NCBI GenBank assembly: GCA_020736575.1
Contig: JAGPYM010000003.1
Span: 1,550,001 to 1,614,000 of the forward strand
Direction: 5' to 3'
Source: Thelonectria olida
Taxonomy: Eukaryota; Ascomycota; Sordariomycetes; Hypocreales; Nectriaceae
DNA length: 64,000 nt
Positions 1-12,157 of the stretch are shown piece after piece. The notes beneath the pieces were generated by a model that made no database searches, was not told where the DNA came from, and worked only from the letters and a program-made list of their open reading frames with translations. Positions within the stretch are counted from its first letter, which is position 1; each line of letters opens with the position of its first letter. The position numbers and the translations under genes were made by a program.

Positions 1-986
1 AACTCCTGAGCGGCCCGATGGAGAAAGTGAACCGCCGGACTCTCAGCCACCTATCATCTCTAGCAGCCGACCTCTGTGAGCTTGGATCAGTGTACAACGC
101 ATTCGCTGTGTCGGAACAAGCCCCGTCGCTCGGTCCAGCCGTTGAGCGAGTCGGACAAGCCGCAGATCTGTCATACATTGCAACTGAGGAATTGTCGGGA
201 TCTCTAGGGGCAAGCTTCGCGGAACCAATGCGCGAGAACGCGCAGTTTGCGGGGGTGGTGCGCAGTGTTCTGAGATATCGGGTCCTCAAGCGTGTGCAGC
301 AGGATTTGACCACCGAAGAATTGCAAAAGAAGAGAGCCCTGCTCGATCAGCTTGAGCGAAGTGAAGCGGAAGCACGACGAATCGAAAATTACCTGTCTAG
401 TAGTCAACAGATCTCGCCGCCCAGAAGGTCAACAAGTCTGAAGGAGCCTCCTTCACATCATAAGCGAGATGGTAGCGAGGATACCGAGTCGATTGACTCC
501 GACTTCCCTCCGACTCACGGCGATTTCTCGTCCACCACCCCTTCCGCCAGCCAGGGGCTTCCTGAGAGAAGCTCTAGTGTCTCCCATAGGAAACTGCCAA
601 GCGGAAACTCGATAACTAATAAGATCTTCGGGCCTATTCGTCATGCAATTCAAGGTGTCGCAGACGTTGATCCTGAGCGGACACGGCGTGACACGATCGG
701 TAAAACCAGGGAAAGCATTGGACAACTAGAGCAAGCGCAGGTGGCCTCTGAAAGAGATGTCAAGGACGCTAGCGCAAGCGTCCTGAAAGATCTCAAGAGA
801 TTTCAAAAGGACAAAGAGGAGGACTTGCGACGATACATGGTAAGCAGTTAAAAGATCGCAGCATATACGTTTGCACTAACACTTGGATAGCTTGCATACG
901 CACAGAGCCAAATTGAGTGGGCAAAGAAGAGCAAGCAGCAGTGGGAGGAGGCTCGGGCAGAGGTGGACAAGATTGATGAAGCATGA
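1..986 (+). CDS. SNX41: Sorting nexin Snx41/Atg20-type, C-terminal part (5' end outside window)
   Basis: This is the C-terminal BAR half of a PX-BAR sorting nexin of the Snx41/Atg20 group, which binds PI3P on endosomes and works in cargo retrieval and selective autophagy. The reading frame is open from base 3, so the ATG at 18 is internal. Two long helical segments flank a Ser/Pro-rich linker (about 410-600). The second contains VDPERTRRD, GKTRESIGQLEQ and the repeated DLKRFQKDKEEDLRRYM pattern typical of the family. Exon 1 ends at 839. An intron occupies 840-890 (GTAAGC...TAG), and the last exon, 891-986, adds 31 residues ending KIDEA. The PX domain lies before the window. Naming it Snx41 rather than Snx4 or Snx42 rests on recalled family resemblance. 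Confidence 0.85.
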
Positions 987-1589
987 TGAGACAGGCTATC
1001 GTATTGTTGAGCGCTTCGGTTTGGACGAGTTCGCAAAGAGCAAAAGGTAAACCATATTAATTATCAGAGCTGAGAGTTCTCCTCAACGTAGCATTTCTAG
1101 AGCTGCCATGGGTATCAATGCAAAGTCGGGACTCTAACTAGTATCGAGTATTGGAGCAAAGTCGATGAGCAACGTCAGTGTAGGTCCGGCATTCCTAGGA
1201 ACTAAAACTAGGTGTGAGTTCACGCCAACTAGGACGGGGGGAGTAGGAGCATGTCTACTTAGGTACCTAGATCTAGTCATTAGGTTGGTACCTTACCTAT
1301 AAATGACCCGCCCCTTGGTCTGAAATCTGGTGCCTGAGCAACACGGCGTCAAAGCGCTTATCGATAAGAAATCCAGAGCCTCTCCGCGACAAACTCTCGT
1401 CGCAAGAGACAAACCTTCGCGCAAACCTTTGGGCAAACTTATCAAAACTCATTTAGCCACGTAGTCCTTCCAGGTCACCCCAATGCCTTCTATTTCATCC
1501 TTTCCCATATAATTCATCGATTGCTACCGCGCGCGCATTCGAGCGAGCACGACGCGTCAAGCTCCCCAGGTCGCTTCAGTCGAGCCGAC
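987..1589. other. Intergenic: SNX41 3' side and capping-enzyme promoter
   Basis: About 600 bp with no supportable gene. It holds an AGGTACCT palindrome at 1261-1268 inside a GGTACC-like cluster (about 1258-1296) and a C-rich stretch before the next start. Confidence 0.6.
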
Positions 1590-2838
1590 ATGGATCGACC
1601 ACCGGATGGGCCTATCGGCTCCATTGCTGAGCCCGGCGTCAAGGCTGAGGGCCAGCTGCTATATTCAATGCGCAAGGAAGTAGCAGAGCTTCTTGGTAGA
1701 CACCAGACAGGCTTCCCTGGCGCCCAGCCGGTGAGCTTCTCTCGCATGCACTTGGACGAACTCACCAAGCAAGAGTACGCTCCCACTATCGGACATGGCC
1801 CTCGCATAGGTCCAAGGCCACTGCTAACCGTCCTACGCCAGTTACTACGTCTGCGAGAAGTCGGATGGAATTCGCTATCTTCTTTACTCTACCGCGGACG
1901 AGAACGGTGGTGAGGCGCACTACCTCATCGACCGCAAGAATGATTACTGGTTTATCACCAACCGAAACCTCCACTTCCCCCTCGAGAACGACCAGGGAGC
2001 ATTTCACACCGCTACTCTAGTCGACGGCGAACTAGTTTGGGACGAGCTTCCCACCGGAAAGAAGGAGCCCCGGTTCCTTGTCTTCGACTGTCTTGTCATG
2101 GATGGCAACAAGCTTATGGATCGAACTCTAGACAAGAGACTCGCATATTTTAAGGAAAGATTATACACACCGTATAAGAGACTTTTCAAAGACTTTCCAG
2201 ATGAAAAGCAATTCCAGCCATTCATCGTGGAGATGAAACCCTTCCAGCTGGGTTATGGTATCGAGATGATGTTCAAACAAGTCCTCCCGAGCCTGATGCA
2301 CGGCAACGATGGCCTCATCTTTACCTGCCGCAACACACCTTACAAGCATGGTACCGACCCTCATATCCTCAAGTGGAAGCCTCCGGAGGAGAACACTGTG
2401 GATGTTCGCCTGCGCTTGACATTCCCCATTGTAGAGCCTGACGAGTGGGAGAGGCGCGAGGGCATCAACGAACCGTTTGTGGATTACGACAGTGTTCCCA
2501 AGTCTGAGCTCTTCGCGTTCAAGGGAGATAATACCCCCGATCGGTACGAGTTCTTCAATGACGTGCATATTACTGAGGAGGAGTGGGAGATCCTAAAGGG
2601 ACTCAATGACCCTCTAAACGACCGCATTGTCGAGTGCAACCTAGACGACCAGAAACGATGGCGCATCGTCCGCTTCCGAGACGACAAGCATGAAGCTAAC
2701 CACATCAGCACCATTACATCCGTTCTAGAAAGCATCAACGATCGTGTCTCGGACAATGACCTCTACAAGGCAGCTGGTCGGATACGTGACAACTGGAAAA
2801 CTCGACAGGCACGATCTGAGCAAGAACGACGCCGGTAA
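1590..2838 (+). CDS. CEG1: mRNA-capping enzyme guanylyltransferase (alpha) subunit
   Basis: Transfers GMP from GTP to the 5'-diphosphate end of nascent mRNA through a covalent lysyl-GMP intermediate, in the nucleus on RNA polymerase II. Exons are 1590-1774 and 1842-2838, giving 393 residues. The 67-nt intron splits an Asp codon just before the active site. The nucleotidyltransferase motifs are visible: motif I CEKSDGIR with catalytic Lys68, a DGEL motif, GLIFT, and the LKWKP motif that precedes the OB-fold domain. Length matches fungal Ceg1. The ATG at 1590 is the first in frame and gives MDRPPDGPIGS. As in other fungi, the triphosphatase is expected to be a separate gene. The 3' neighbour is convergent. 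Confidence 0.95.
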
Positions 2839-3477
2839 AGCAACCCGTCCTCGAGTAACACGCGGAAACCGCCGTGGGAGAAGGAGCGGAGCAAAAAGGC
2901 ACCATCCAGTGATCGGGCGCATCATGGGCTGATTTGGATGATGGCGTCGATGAGAAATATTTTTAGGAAAGGGCAGGCGTTTCGGGAGAAAGGATTGGAA
3001 GGGAATGGATTATATTCGACTTTTGCAGAGTTCCCTAGACGTATTGTTTCGGCCTCTCGACGAACATTTGTGCCTGCACACAACCAAGCTACCCCTTGCG
3101 GGTGTTCCCTACGTTACAATAGCCCATATGCCGCACTGTGATTCAAAGCTGAAGCGCAGCTAATGCTTAACAACGCAGCATCGCAGGGCGTTAGGGATTT
3201 AGGAGATTAAACATTCACAGTGATGCATGGTGGTATAGGCAAGGTAGACATTAAACAGGTGTTCATTTTCAAGAGCTCATAATTGCACTATGGCACTATG
3301 GAAAGGTGAGAGTCGCACATACATGCATTAATAATCCTAACCCTAGGAATTGTATCGCATTGCACCTTGAATTCAAGTTCCAGATGCGCCATTCAGAAGT
3401 CAAAATGTTCCACACAAGGTAGGTGTTGCTTTGTGGTATTCTTCCACGGCAGATTCTCCTTTGCCCCATTGCTTGAC
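2839..3477. other. Convergent intergenic region
   Basis: 640 bp between two gene 3' ends. No coding potential or structured element was recognised. Confidence 0.5.
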
Positions 3478-4913
3478 TTAGAGTAGGAACATGATGGCGG
3501 CGACGAGCATGATGACGCAGCCCAGGTTGGAGGCGCCGTTGGTGCCAGTCAGGCCGCGAGGCTCGGGCTTCTTGGATCCTCCCGAGATGACGACGACGGG
3601 GGTGGTCGGGACGGGAGCGACAGTGACGGTGCCAGATGCGCCGGCGCTAACGGTGTAGTTGGCGGTAGGGTAGGGGGAGGGCCGGGAACCAGGACGGTGG
3701 CGGTCGAGGTGAGAGGCTCAGCAGTCTCGGTGACGACCCTAGTCCAAGTGCTAGTAGGCGAGGCGGCGGTGATGGCTTCGCCGGCGGCATCAGAGCTGGT
3801 CATTCCGTGGTCCGAGATGGTGACAACGACGAAGGAGGAGAGGTGCTCGGTGATGGTCTTGCGGAGGGTAGCAAACTCGGTCACGGTGCTGAGTTCCGGG
3901 CCAGTCGACTCAGGAGTGGGAGTAGGCTCAGCAGTAGACGCCGGGGGGAAGAGGTCGGTGATAACGACGACAGTCCAGATGCTCTTGCTGCCGGAGACCG
4001 AGTAGCTTGTGTGGACTTGGGTGAGAGTGACTAGGTTGCCAGAGACGGTAGCGTCAGGAAGGCCGCTGCTGATAGAAAAGTCGGTCTGCACTTTGGTGAC
4101 GGTGTCGGGGCTCCCAGAGACGGTGGCGTCGGGCAATCCGCTGGAGACGGACCAGTCGGTCTGGATGTTGGTGACAGTGTCTGGGTTTCCAGAAACGGTG
4201 GCATCGGGAAGGCCACTGGAGACGGAGATGTCGGTGCGAAGCTCGGTGGCGGTGGCAGGGCTGCCGGTGACAGTGGCGTCCTGAGGAGCAGAGGTCTCGA
4301 CGGGCATGACGGTGACGGTAACACTCTCGGTCATGGTGATGATCTCCATGGAGCAGACGTCAGAGGAAGTCAGGACGGTCATGACGGAGACCATGGTGGT
4401 GGGCTCAGCAGGTTGCTCGACGACAGTGATGTAGGTGGTGCCAGTCACGGTCTCGACAACGGTGGTGACCTGGACGGGATGGCTGATGCTGTAGATGGTC
4501 GAAAGGGCAGTTTGGGTGCTGGGAGAGCTGGTCAGTTGCTGGCTAGTGGTGAGGACATGGTGGGATTGGACTCACGAGATGGGAACAGGGACACCTCCCT
4601 CAGGGCCTTCGTGGCGGACAACGAGATGACCATCGCGACCGTGGCCCTCGAGCATGTCAGCGACGTTGTTGTCGGAGCGGTCTTCATTGTCGACTAATCT
4701 CAAGTTAGGCGATTTGTTTGCATGGTCGCGGTTGGGGGGAAACATACCGTATTTTGCTGAGACAACGCCCATGCCAAACATGACGGCGAGCATGCAAGCA
4801 ACGACGACAACTCCGATGGCAAGCTTCTTAGGGGCGAAGGCCTTGCCGGGCTTGGAGGGAACGGAGATCTTCTTTGGCTCCTGGACCTCTTGGCCCTTCT
4901 CGGCGTCGTTCAT
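3478..4913 (-). CDS. Ser/Thr-rich repeat membrane protein with apparent frameshift
   Basis: No family recognised. Exons (minus strand): 4748-4913, 4576-4693, then 3478-4518. Both introns (54 and 57 nt) have GT...AG ends and CTAAC or CTGAC branch sites. Start ATG is 4913-4911. A basic, probably cytosolic N-terminus (1-30) precedes one hydrophobic segment at about 31-52. A Ser/Thr/Val-rich ectodomain follows, with four 25-residue repeats (about 171-270) built on SGLPDATVSG. In the raw sequence the frame ends at 3549 (417 residues). One extra C in the C5 run at 3673-3677 would instead continue into a frame ending GCVIMLVAAIMFLL and stop at 3478 (about 441 residues), a hydrophobic GPI-signal-like tail. 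A cell-wall or surface role is inference. Confidence 0.7.
3673..3677 (-). other. Apparent frameshift in G5/C5 homopolymer
   Basis: Upstream of this run the long frame is continuous from the repeats. Downstream, the frame one base out encodes YPTANYTVSAGASGT, a Val/Pro-rich stretch and a hydrophobic C-terminus. Changing C5 to C6 joins the two frames without any other edit. No GT...AG intron restores the frame. Confidence 0.65.
3993..4292 (-). repeat. Four 75-bp in-frame tandem repeats
   Basis: Four units of exactly 25 codons. Positions 5-8 are DATV in every unit, and three units begin SGLPDATVSG. The first unit is the most diverged. They lie in the Ser/Thr-rich ectodomain. Confidence 0.9.
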
Positions 4914-4921
4914 GACGGACA

Positions 4922-4981
4922 CTGAGAGTCAAACAGTTAGTCGAAAGGAGAGCGACACCGAGGAGAGAGAGAGAGACATAC
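4922..4981 (-). other. Possible 5'-UTR intron of the membrane-protein gene
   Basis: Read on the minus strand, GTATGT at 4981 and CTCAG at 4922 bracket 60 nt with a CTAAC branch site about 18 nt before the acceptor. It lies immediately upstream of the start codon. Confidence 0.45.
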
Positions 4982-5348
4982 TTGGTGCAGATCCTCGAGG
5001 ACGGATGCGATAGAAAACGAGTGTGTCTGGCGAAAGGGTTAGACGTGTGCGCTTGTGTGTGTACAAACAAAAGGCGCCGAGAAAGGCTCTGCCCTCGGGA
5101 GTGACAAGTCACACAGCGAGGGAAAACAAGGAGACGAAAACAAGCATACGTGAGGTGGTGAAGAGTGCGGGCGTTTGCTGAGCAAAGGCGCGAAGTTGGG
5201 CTGAGAACGAGAGACTATGCTGTCGAAAGAAGGTGGCCAAGGAAGATAAACAAGCAGAAGATTTGGTGTTTTGCATTCGCCCGTGACTAGAGTGGGAAGA
5301 GTTGTGTGATGTGTGGAAGAGGAAAGTGAATCACGAGAAGAGAAGAGA

Positions 5349-5400
5349 GGGAGAGGGAGAGGGAGAGGGAGAGGGAGAGGGAGAGGGAGAGGGAGGGAGA
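5349..5400. repeat. GGGAGA hexanucleotide microsatellite
   Basis: About eight near-perfect GGGAGA units, purine on the plus strand. Shorter AGA (about 5578-5595) and ATA (about 5680-5692) tracts lie downstream. Confidence 0.9.
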
Positions 5401-7220
5401 TTATGAAGGCAGCTGTTCGTCTCGACGAAGCTGATAGGCGGTTGGAGTTGACAGCTGCCAGACACTTGGAGCAGCTGGCAAGAGAAACTGGACCGACACG
5501 ACAACAGCAATTGGTGCACTAACGCTTGAGGATCTCTGTGGGAGATGTCGGGGGTAATTTGAATTAAAAATGGAATGAGAAGAAGAAGAAGAAGTGCGGA
5601 CGGTGGTGGTTCTCGCAGTGACGATGAGAGGGCGTTTGTCGTGACAAGGAGCACAGCTCGACAGAATTTACGTTCTGGTAATAATAATAATTTCCGTTCT
5701 ATGGGACGAGTGCTCGCTCAATGCACCAGCAAACGAGAGGACTTGTAAGAATAAAGGGGCAGAGTCAACGAGTGAAGGAAGATGGAAGTGTACTCGGCGG
5801 AGGTGACTTGCGAGAAGCTGGGGGGGCAGGCTTTAATTATGCTCGTCGTGGATACAAGCTCTGCATGAGGATGTGCTACTTGAAAGAGATGTGGACATGG
5901 AGAACAAGCCAGGGACAAACGGATTGTTCATTTCACGGGAGCAGGAAAACGATTCGACTGTAAGGATCATTGCTGTGCTACGAGAGCGTGAGCGTGTGCG
6001 TGTGTTTCCCTTGCCAGGGACGAAACCGCGGAGATGTTCCAGGATGGAGGCACAGCGGCTCCCCCGTGCGTGTACGCCCGGGAGTGAAATGGCGGCAAAC
6101 AGAGGCCTGGCGTCGCACATCAACGGTTGCAGAAGAATGAGGGAACGGCCGAGCTGCACCGGGAAATGCCACAACGCCCAGGAGAGAACTGCAAGTGTCC
6201 GGGACTTGAAAGGGGGAGCAATCACCCACTAACGGTGAGGGCCCCGGCAGATGTTGTGAATAGTGGCATAACCATGGGCTTCTTCATATACTAATGCCTT
6301 GACGTCTCCAGTAGTCATGCTGGCGAATCGAAGAAGATATATATACTCGGGCCTGGGAGAGCAAACGGAATGGCTGCCCCGGACAGCATCTAGGTGACGT
6401 TGAGGGCCAGAGAAGGCGTTTCACCGCCATGATTCACCCACTCGAAGCTGCAGTACGATCTGGCAGGTCGTACGAAATTAGCAAGACCGGATGAGAAGAT
6501 GCGTCGAGTTGGTGATGGCGGTTCAGCACATGGGAGATTTTGCTTGCTCTAGCAATTTGGCAACTAAGGCTCAACAACTGTGAAAGAACATCTTCTTTGA
6601 AGCGACGGAGTATGTTATACGTAGCTAGGAAGGTACGGATAAGGCAGTCAGGGTGTCTTCTGTTCAATCTTGCTTATTTGCGCCGATTCCCCAAGCACAC
6701 AATCGTTGGTCGTTGGCAACGGAAGAATATGGCGAATATTCATCTATCCGAGTCTGGTACATGACGCATTGGCGGGGTCCCACAAGCATCAGCCACAAGT
6801 TGGATCAACAGCAACTTGTACCGAATTGTGTTGGTGGGGACGTGCGAGGAGGTACCTTTTACTTTTTACTCGTGCCCATGATGAGACTGGGAGCTCTCGT
6901 TTGGAGAAGCTGAATGGGTGGGAGGTCACTTGGGCAAGCCCCAATTAATCTACGCCAGGGACAGCCAAAAGTGGGCTGCTTCTCCAGCGAGCTTCGTACC
7001 TCTCGTCTTCTGCTGCCGCTTCCCGCCCGAGGTCGCGTCGCGTTAAAGGTCCCCTCTCCACTCCCTCTTGGCCTCTTCCATCCTCTGTGCTCCATCCATA
7101 AAGAAAAAAAAAAGGCACCTGCAGCTGCACCAGCAACACAGCGCCTCAGCAGGTACCCTAATTAACACACCCAGCACGGACGGTACCTCGAACAGCAACA
7201 CGTCTTTCTCCTCCGCTTAT

Positions 7221-7240
7221 CACCACCACCACCACCACCA
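7221..7240. repeat. CAC trinucleotide tract
   Basis: Perfect CAC run of 20 bases in the PDS5 upstream region. Confidence 0.9.
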
Positions 7241-7589
7241 TTTATCCTCCCTCGCCAGCCTTCTCCGTCTCGCGCATCATCCACACGCCGCCACTCGTCA
7301 ATCTTCTCGCAACTCTGCCTCCTTCTCGAGTCCCGTGCCGGGCGCCTGGCTCCGAGTCCGTTTTTAGCGAGATTTCCACCACCTCGCCCCGGTGAATGCG
7401 ATGCGGTAAACTGTTGCGCGCCACCATCCACGACCCGTCCCGTCTCTGCGAGCACCCCGGAAATCACTTGCACACCGCACCCGCTTTGCAACACCTCAAA
7501 CACTGCGCGCAACCGTACTCGATTTACGCCTTGTCGATTTCGTCTGCCCTCTCTCCGCCAAAACCCCCAAAATTCCCCCATCGCGCACC

Positions 7590-10500
7590 ATGGCGCGCCG
7601 TCGCGCACGCGTCGAGAAGCCCGTCGAGGTGGAAGAGGTGGAAGAGGAAGTCATGGAGCAAGACCCGTCAGAACAGGAATCAGAGCCCGGGGCGCACGAC
7701 CAGGCCTCCGAACAGGAAGAGGAGGGAGAGCAGCGCAGCTTAGAGTTCGACGAGGAGCTGTCATGGCGGCCTGCCAAGCCAATTCCCACTGGCACACTGC
7801 TCGACCGACTTGAGCGCCTCTCCAAAGAGCTATCCGACCTCGACCAGGGCGCCACAGATCTTGAATCGCTCAAGGATGTCGCTTCCAAGCTCGGTCACCG
7901 CAATCTGCTGCAGCACAAAGACCGCGGCGTTAAGGCATACACCGCGTGCTGCTTGGTCGACATTCTGCGCCTCTACGTCCCCGACGCCCCATTCACCGAT
8001 GACCAGCTCAAGGTGCGTTTCAATTGCCCTCCTAAAGCATACTTCTAGACCTCGCCTGACATGACTGTGCAGATGATGTTTACCCTGTTTATCAAGGATA
8101 TTCTCCCAGCTCTTTACAAGCCGACGAACCCATACGACAGCCAGCACAAATATGTCCTAATGTCTCTTACTGATGTAAAGAGTATTCTTCTTATAAACGA
8201 GATTCATGGCGCTGATGAGCTCATCCTGCGCCTCTTCAATACCGCCTTCGATGGGGTTTCGTCTGCTTCCAAGTCCGCATCCGAGGAGCAAGTTGCCAAG
8301 GACGTCGAGATTCACTTGACCGAGATGCTGATGCAGCTGATTGACGAGTCGGGCAGCGTCTCAGCCTCTGTCATTGATGCCATCATTAGCCAGTTCTTGA
8401 GAGCTGCTCCTCCGGGAGGAAATCGAAATCGGGAGCAGAATGGCAACCAGTCCACGCTCCTCGTCAAGACGGAGCCTCCAGCATACGTCATGGCCAAGAA
8501 CATTTGCAACAACTGCTCGGACAAGATGGCTCGTTACGTGAGCCAGTATTTTAGCGATGTCATTCTCAACGCTTCTCGCTTTGCCACAAAGGCCAATGGG
8601 TACCGACAGGGAGACGACTCAGATGAGGAAGATGCAGCATCAGGACCGTCAGATACTGATTTAAAGAGCCTGCGCCAGGCCCATCTCTTGATCCGCGAGC
8701 TCTGGCGGGCTGCCCCTGCCGTGCTTCTGAATGTCATCCCTCAGATCGAGGCCGAGCTCTCGGCAGACAACGTGCATCTACGTCAAATCGCCACCGAAGC
8801 CATTGGAGACATGGTTTCAGGGATTGGTGCAGCAGGTCCTCCTCCAGCCCCCGTGTTGGACCCGGCCGCGTACCCTCCGCTCAGGCTCTTGGACGAAGCG
8901 CCAGTGCCTACGACTGAAGAGAATGTCTTGACCAAGCCCTACTCACCCCAGTCTTTCGCACAGACTCATCCAGTCGCCTTTCGCAACTTCGTTGGCCGAA
9001 GAAATGACAAGACAGGTACTATTCGTACCGCTTGGGTCTCGGCAGTGGGTTACATTCTATCCACCTCTGCTGGCGGCATCGGTTTGAGTCGTGAAGATGA
9101 GAGCGAACTCATCAAGGGCCTCGGGGACAAGCTGAACGACAGTGAAGAAAAGGTTCGCTTGGCCGCCGTCAAGGCCATTGAACTGTTTGACTTCCGCGAT
9201 ATCGTCACGAAGCTTGGAGCCATTGGTGGCGTGGAAAAGGAGGGATCTATTTTCGCCAGTCTCGCTGATCGTTGTCGAGACCGAAGGCCCGCTGTTCGCG
9301 TTGATGCCATGGTGCTCCTTGGAAAACTATGGGCAGTGGGTGCAGGAGAGCTTTCCGAAGGCCAAGAGGCCGTCACTAGCTGCCTGGGTGGTGTTCCGTC
9401 ACGCATTATCAATGCGTTCTACGCCAATGACCCTGACCTGAACATCCTTCTGGACCGGGTCATGTTCGAGTGCCTCATCCCCCTAAAGTATCCGGCGATA
9501 AAGGGAAAGGGCCAGAAGGTTGCCGGAGCTTCACAATCCCAGTCTCAGTCGCAAGCGCAAGCGCAAACGAACGGAAAGGAGGCTGATCAAGACCGAATTC
9601 GAGCTGAGAGGATTTTATTGATGCTCAAGTCGCTCGATGCCCCTGCCAAGAAGGCCTTCTTTGCTATGCAGGCCCGCCAGCCTCAGTTCGCAAAAGGTGT
9701 CACAGTCTTCATTCAGCAATGCGAGGCATACAATGGCGGCGTCATTGATGGAAACGAGGAAAAGGTGAAGTCGGGACTCAATAAGACGCTGCAGTGGTTT
9801 GGTACCTTCTTCCCCGACCCTCTCAAGGTCCGCAGCGATCTACAAAAGTTTGTTAAGCTCAATGAGCGTCGCTTCTACCAGCTCACCAAGTTTGCCATCG
9901 GCTCGGATAGCGACTTTAAAACTGTGCGGAGGGCCATCAACGAGCTGATCAACAAGGTTTCGGCCAGCTCAGCAGCGACCTGCCTGGACACCCTCATTCC
10001 CCTTCTCTATCGCTCCAGCTCTCTCATGTTCAACCGAAGCCATCTTGCCACCATTATGGACTATTCTAAGAACGACAAGGAGGGCTTGTCCGCCGTGGCT
10101 CACGAGATCCTCAACGACATCTCACAACGCAACCCTGATCTATTCAAGGCGCATTCAGAGAACCTTCGCAAGGAAATCGTCAAGCAAGTACCAGCAGAGT
10201 CTCGACCAAATGACCCAGCTGTGGTAGATATCCTCAAGGCATACTCGTCGTACTCAAAAAGATATCCGAAGGACATTACTTACGACAGAGCTTTCATTCA
10301 GGTCCTCATGGACTATTCGCTGTGCGGCACTCCTGCCAGGGTTGCAAAGTATGCAGTGAACATTCTCCTCGCCAAGAACGACGACAAGAGCAAGGTTACC
10401 GCCACCAATCTCTTGCAGAAGGTGATGAAGGATCTCGATTATGGCTCATCACACTTTCTCAACCGGCTGTCAGCAGTGAGCCAACTCGAGCGACTAGCAC

Positions 10501-12157
10501 CGACGGTCACGTCCGACTTTGATGACGCAATTCACGATCTGACCATCAAGAAGATCCTCTCTCAAGTGCGCACAGATGAGGATGATTCCAAGGCTTCGTG
10601 GGTTGAAGACGAGGACATGAACGAGGAGCTCCAAGCGAAGTGCCTATCTCTCAAGACTTTGGTCAACCAGGTGCTTGCGAACCAACATGAGGACGATGCT
10701 GCTAAACGAGCCAAGCCCATTTTCAAGCTGCTGAAGACATTTGTTGTGGCGGAAGGGGAATTCTGCAAGGTCAAGGACACGCCCTTGGCTCACAAGAAAC
10801 GGCTCAGGCTTCTTGCCGGCCAACTGATATTGAAACTCTGCACCGTGAAGATATATGACGACCAGCTTGACGCAGCGAGCTTCAACAAACTGGCCGAGCT
10901 TGTACAAGACAGTGAGCTCAACGTCCGTCGCCGGTTCATGGAGAAGCTCCAAAATTATCTCACACGAGGGCGTTTGAGAGCTAGATTCTACACTATCCTC
11001 TTCCTGGTTGCCTTCGAACCCGTTGCAGAGGTGAAGAACCGGGTGGAAACCTGGCTACGATCGCGAGCACGATACTTTGAGGGGATCAAGCGACGAGCCA
11101 TGGAGTCCATGATGGGAAGACTGATTCCTCTCCTGGCACATCATCCCGATTACAGCGCCGAGCCCAACGACCTGAAGGACTTTGCCAGTTACTTCTTGTT
11201 TTACCTCAGCACGGTTGCCACTGAGGAGAACATTTCTCTCATCTACAAGTACGCAGAGAGGGCGAAGCAGACTCGTGACGCTATAAATCCCGAAAATAGC
11301 GAGAGACTGTATGTCCTGAGCGACCTTGCGCAAGCCGTCGTTCGAAAGTGGCAAGAAAAGAGGAACTGGGTCTTCCAAGCTTGGCCCGAGTCTGTCGGTC
11401 TGGCGACGGGGCTTTACCAGGCACTTCCCTCTAGCGAGGTGGCATCGGAGATTGCCAAAAAGCAGTACATTCCAGATGAGTTGGATGAGAAGCTTGACGA
11501 TCTAATCAGAGCGCTCGACCGCAAGAAGGTATGTCACATCCAGACAAAGTGAGGAGTCATGGCTAACTAAGGGCACAGAAGCGCAAATCCATGGGCGAGC
11601 GGCATGATCCTCCCGCAAAGCGATCCAGGACCCAGATCAAGACCGTCATTCGCGAGAAGCGTGAGGGTAAGAAGGCAAGGGCAAGGGCAAAGAAGCCTGC
11701 CAAGCCCAGGAGACCCAGGGGTGACTCGCCGCCTCCCTCGGAACGTCGGCGCAGCGGTCGTTCTCACAAGGTGTCTATTTACACTGAACGGGACGATGAG
11801 GAAGACGAGGAGGAGATGTTGCAAGGCGTGGCTGAATGGGAGTATGAGAAAGATGGCGACGACGACGATGATTCTGATCAGGAGTCAGAGCTTTCAGACG
11901 CCCCTTCGGATGAGGAGGAACCTGGCGAGGAAGCTAGCGGCACAGAGCAAGGTGACGAAGAGCCGGTCAAGGATGTCGAAGAAGCTTCTGGCTCAGATGA
12001 TGAAGAGCCCGAGCCCTCCAGATCCAACGGACGCAAGGCGAGTGCTTCCAGGGCCAAGGCTGCGAAGCCAGTGGCCAAGGCCACAGCGCGATCTAGTCGA
12101 TCAACAAGGTTGCGCAGGGGCAGGGAAGACGACGTGGAGATGGATGATAGCGATTGA
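7590..12157 (+). CDS. PDS5: Sister-chromatid cohesion protein Pds5
   Basis: HEAT-repeat regulator of cohesin, bound through Scc1, Wapl and Eco1, that maintains and releases sister-chromatid cohesion. Exons are 7590-8012, 8073-11528 and 11579-12157 (141, 1152 and 193 codons; 1485 residues). Both introns are phase 0 and short (60 and 50 nt). The N-terminal HEAT region has the diagnostic KDRGVKAYTACCLVDILRLY and DILPALYKPTNPYDSQHKYV stretches. The middle is continuous helical repeats. The tail (after about 1290) is basic then acidic (RARAKKPAKPRRPRG, later long Glu/Asp runs), usual for Pds5. The start is CACCATGG. Identification is from family recognition; the closest studied fungal relative is BimD of Aspergillus. 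Confidence 0.93.

Larger units (their letters stand above)
4982..7589. promoter_or_regulatory. Long divergent intergenic region
   Basis: 2.6 kb between the membrane-protein gene (leftward) and PDS5 (rightward). ORFs here are short, on both strands, and lack recognisable domains or splice structure. It carries several microsatellites and an AGGTACCT at 6850-6857. The last 500 bp are C/CT-rich, as in many fungal promoters. Confidence 0.55.

Noticed and set aside
3336..3356. Telomere-like CCTAACCCTA word
   Set aside because: A single unit in ordinary intergenic DNA, not an array.
5833..6232. Overlapping plus and minus ORFs of about 120-130 codons
   Set aside because: Mutually overlapping, no domains, no consistent splicing; treated as non-coding.
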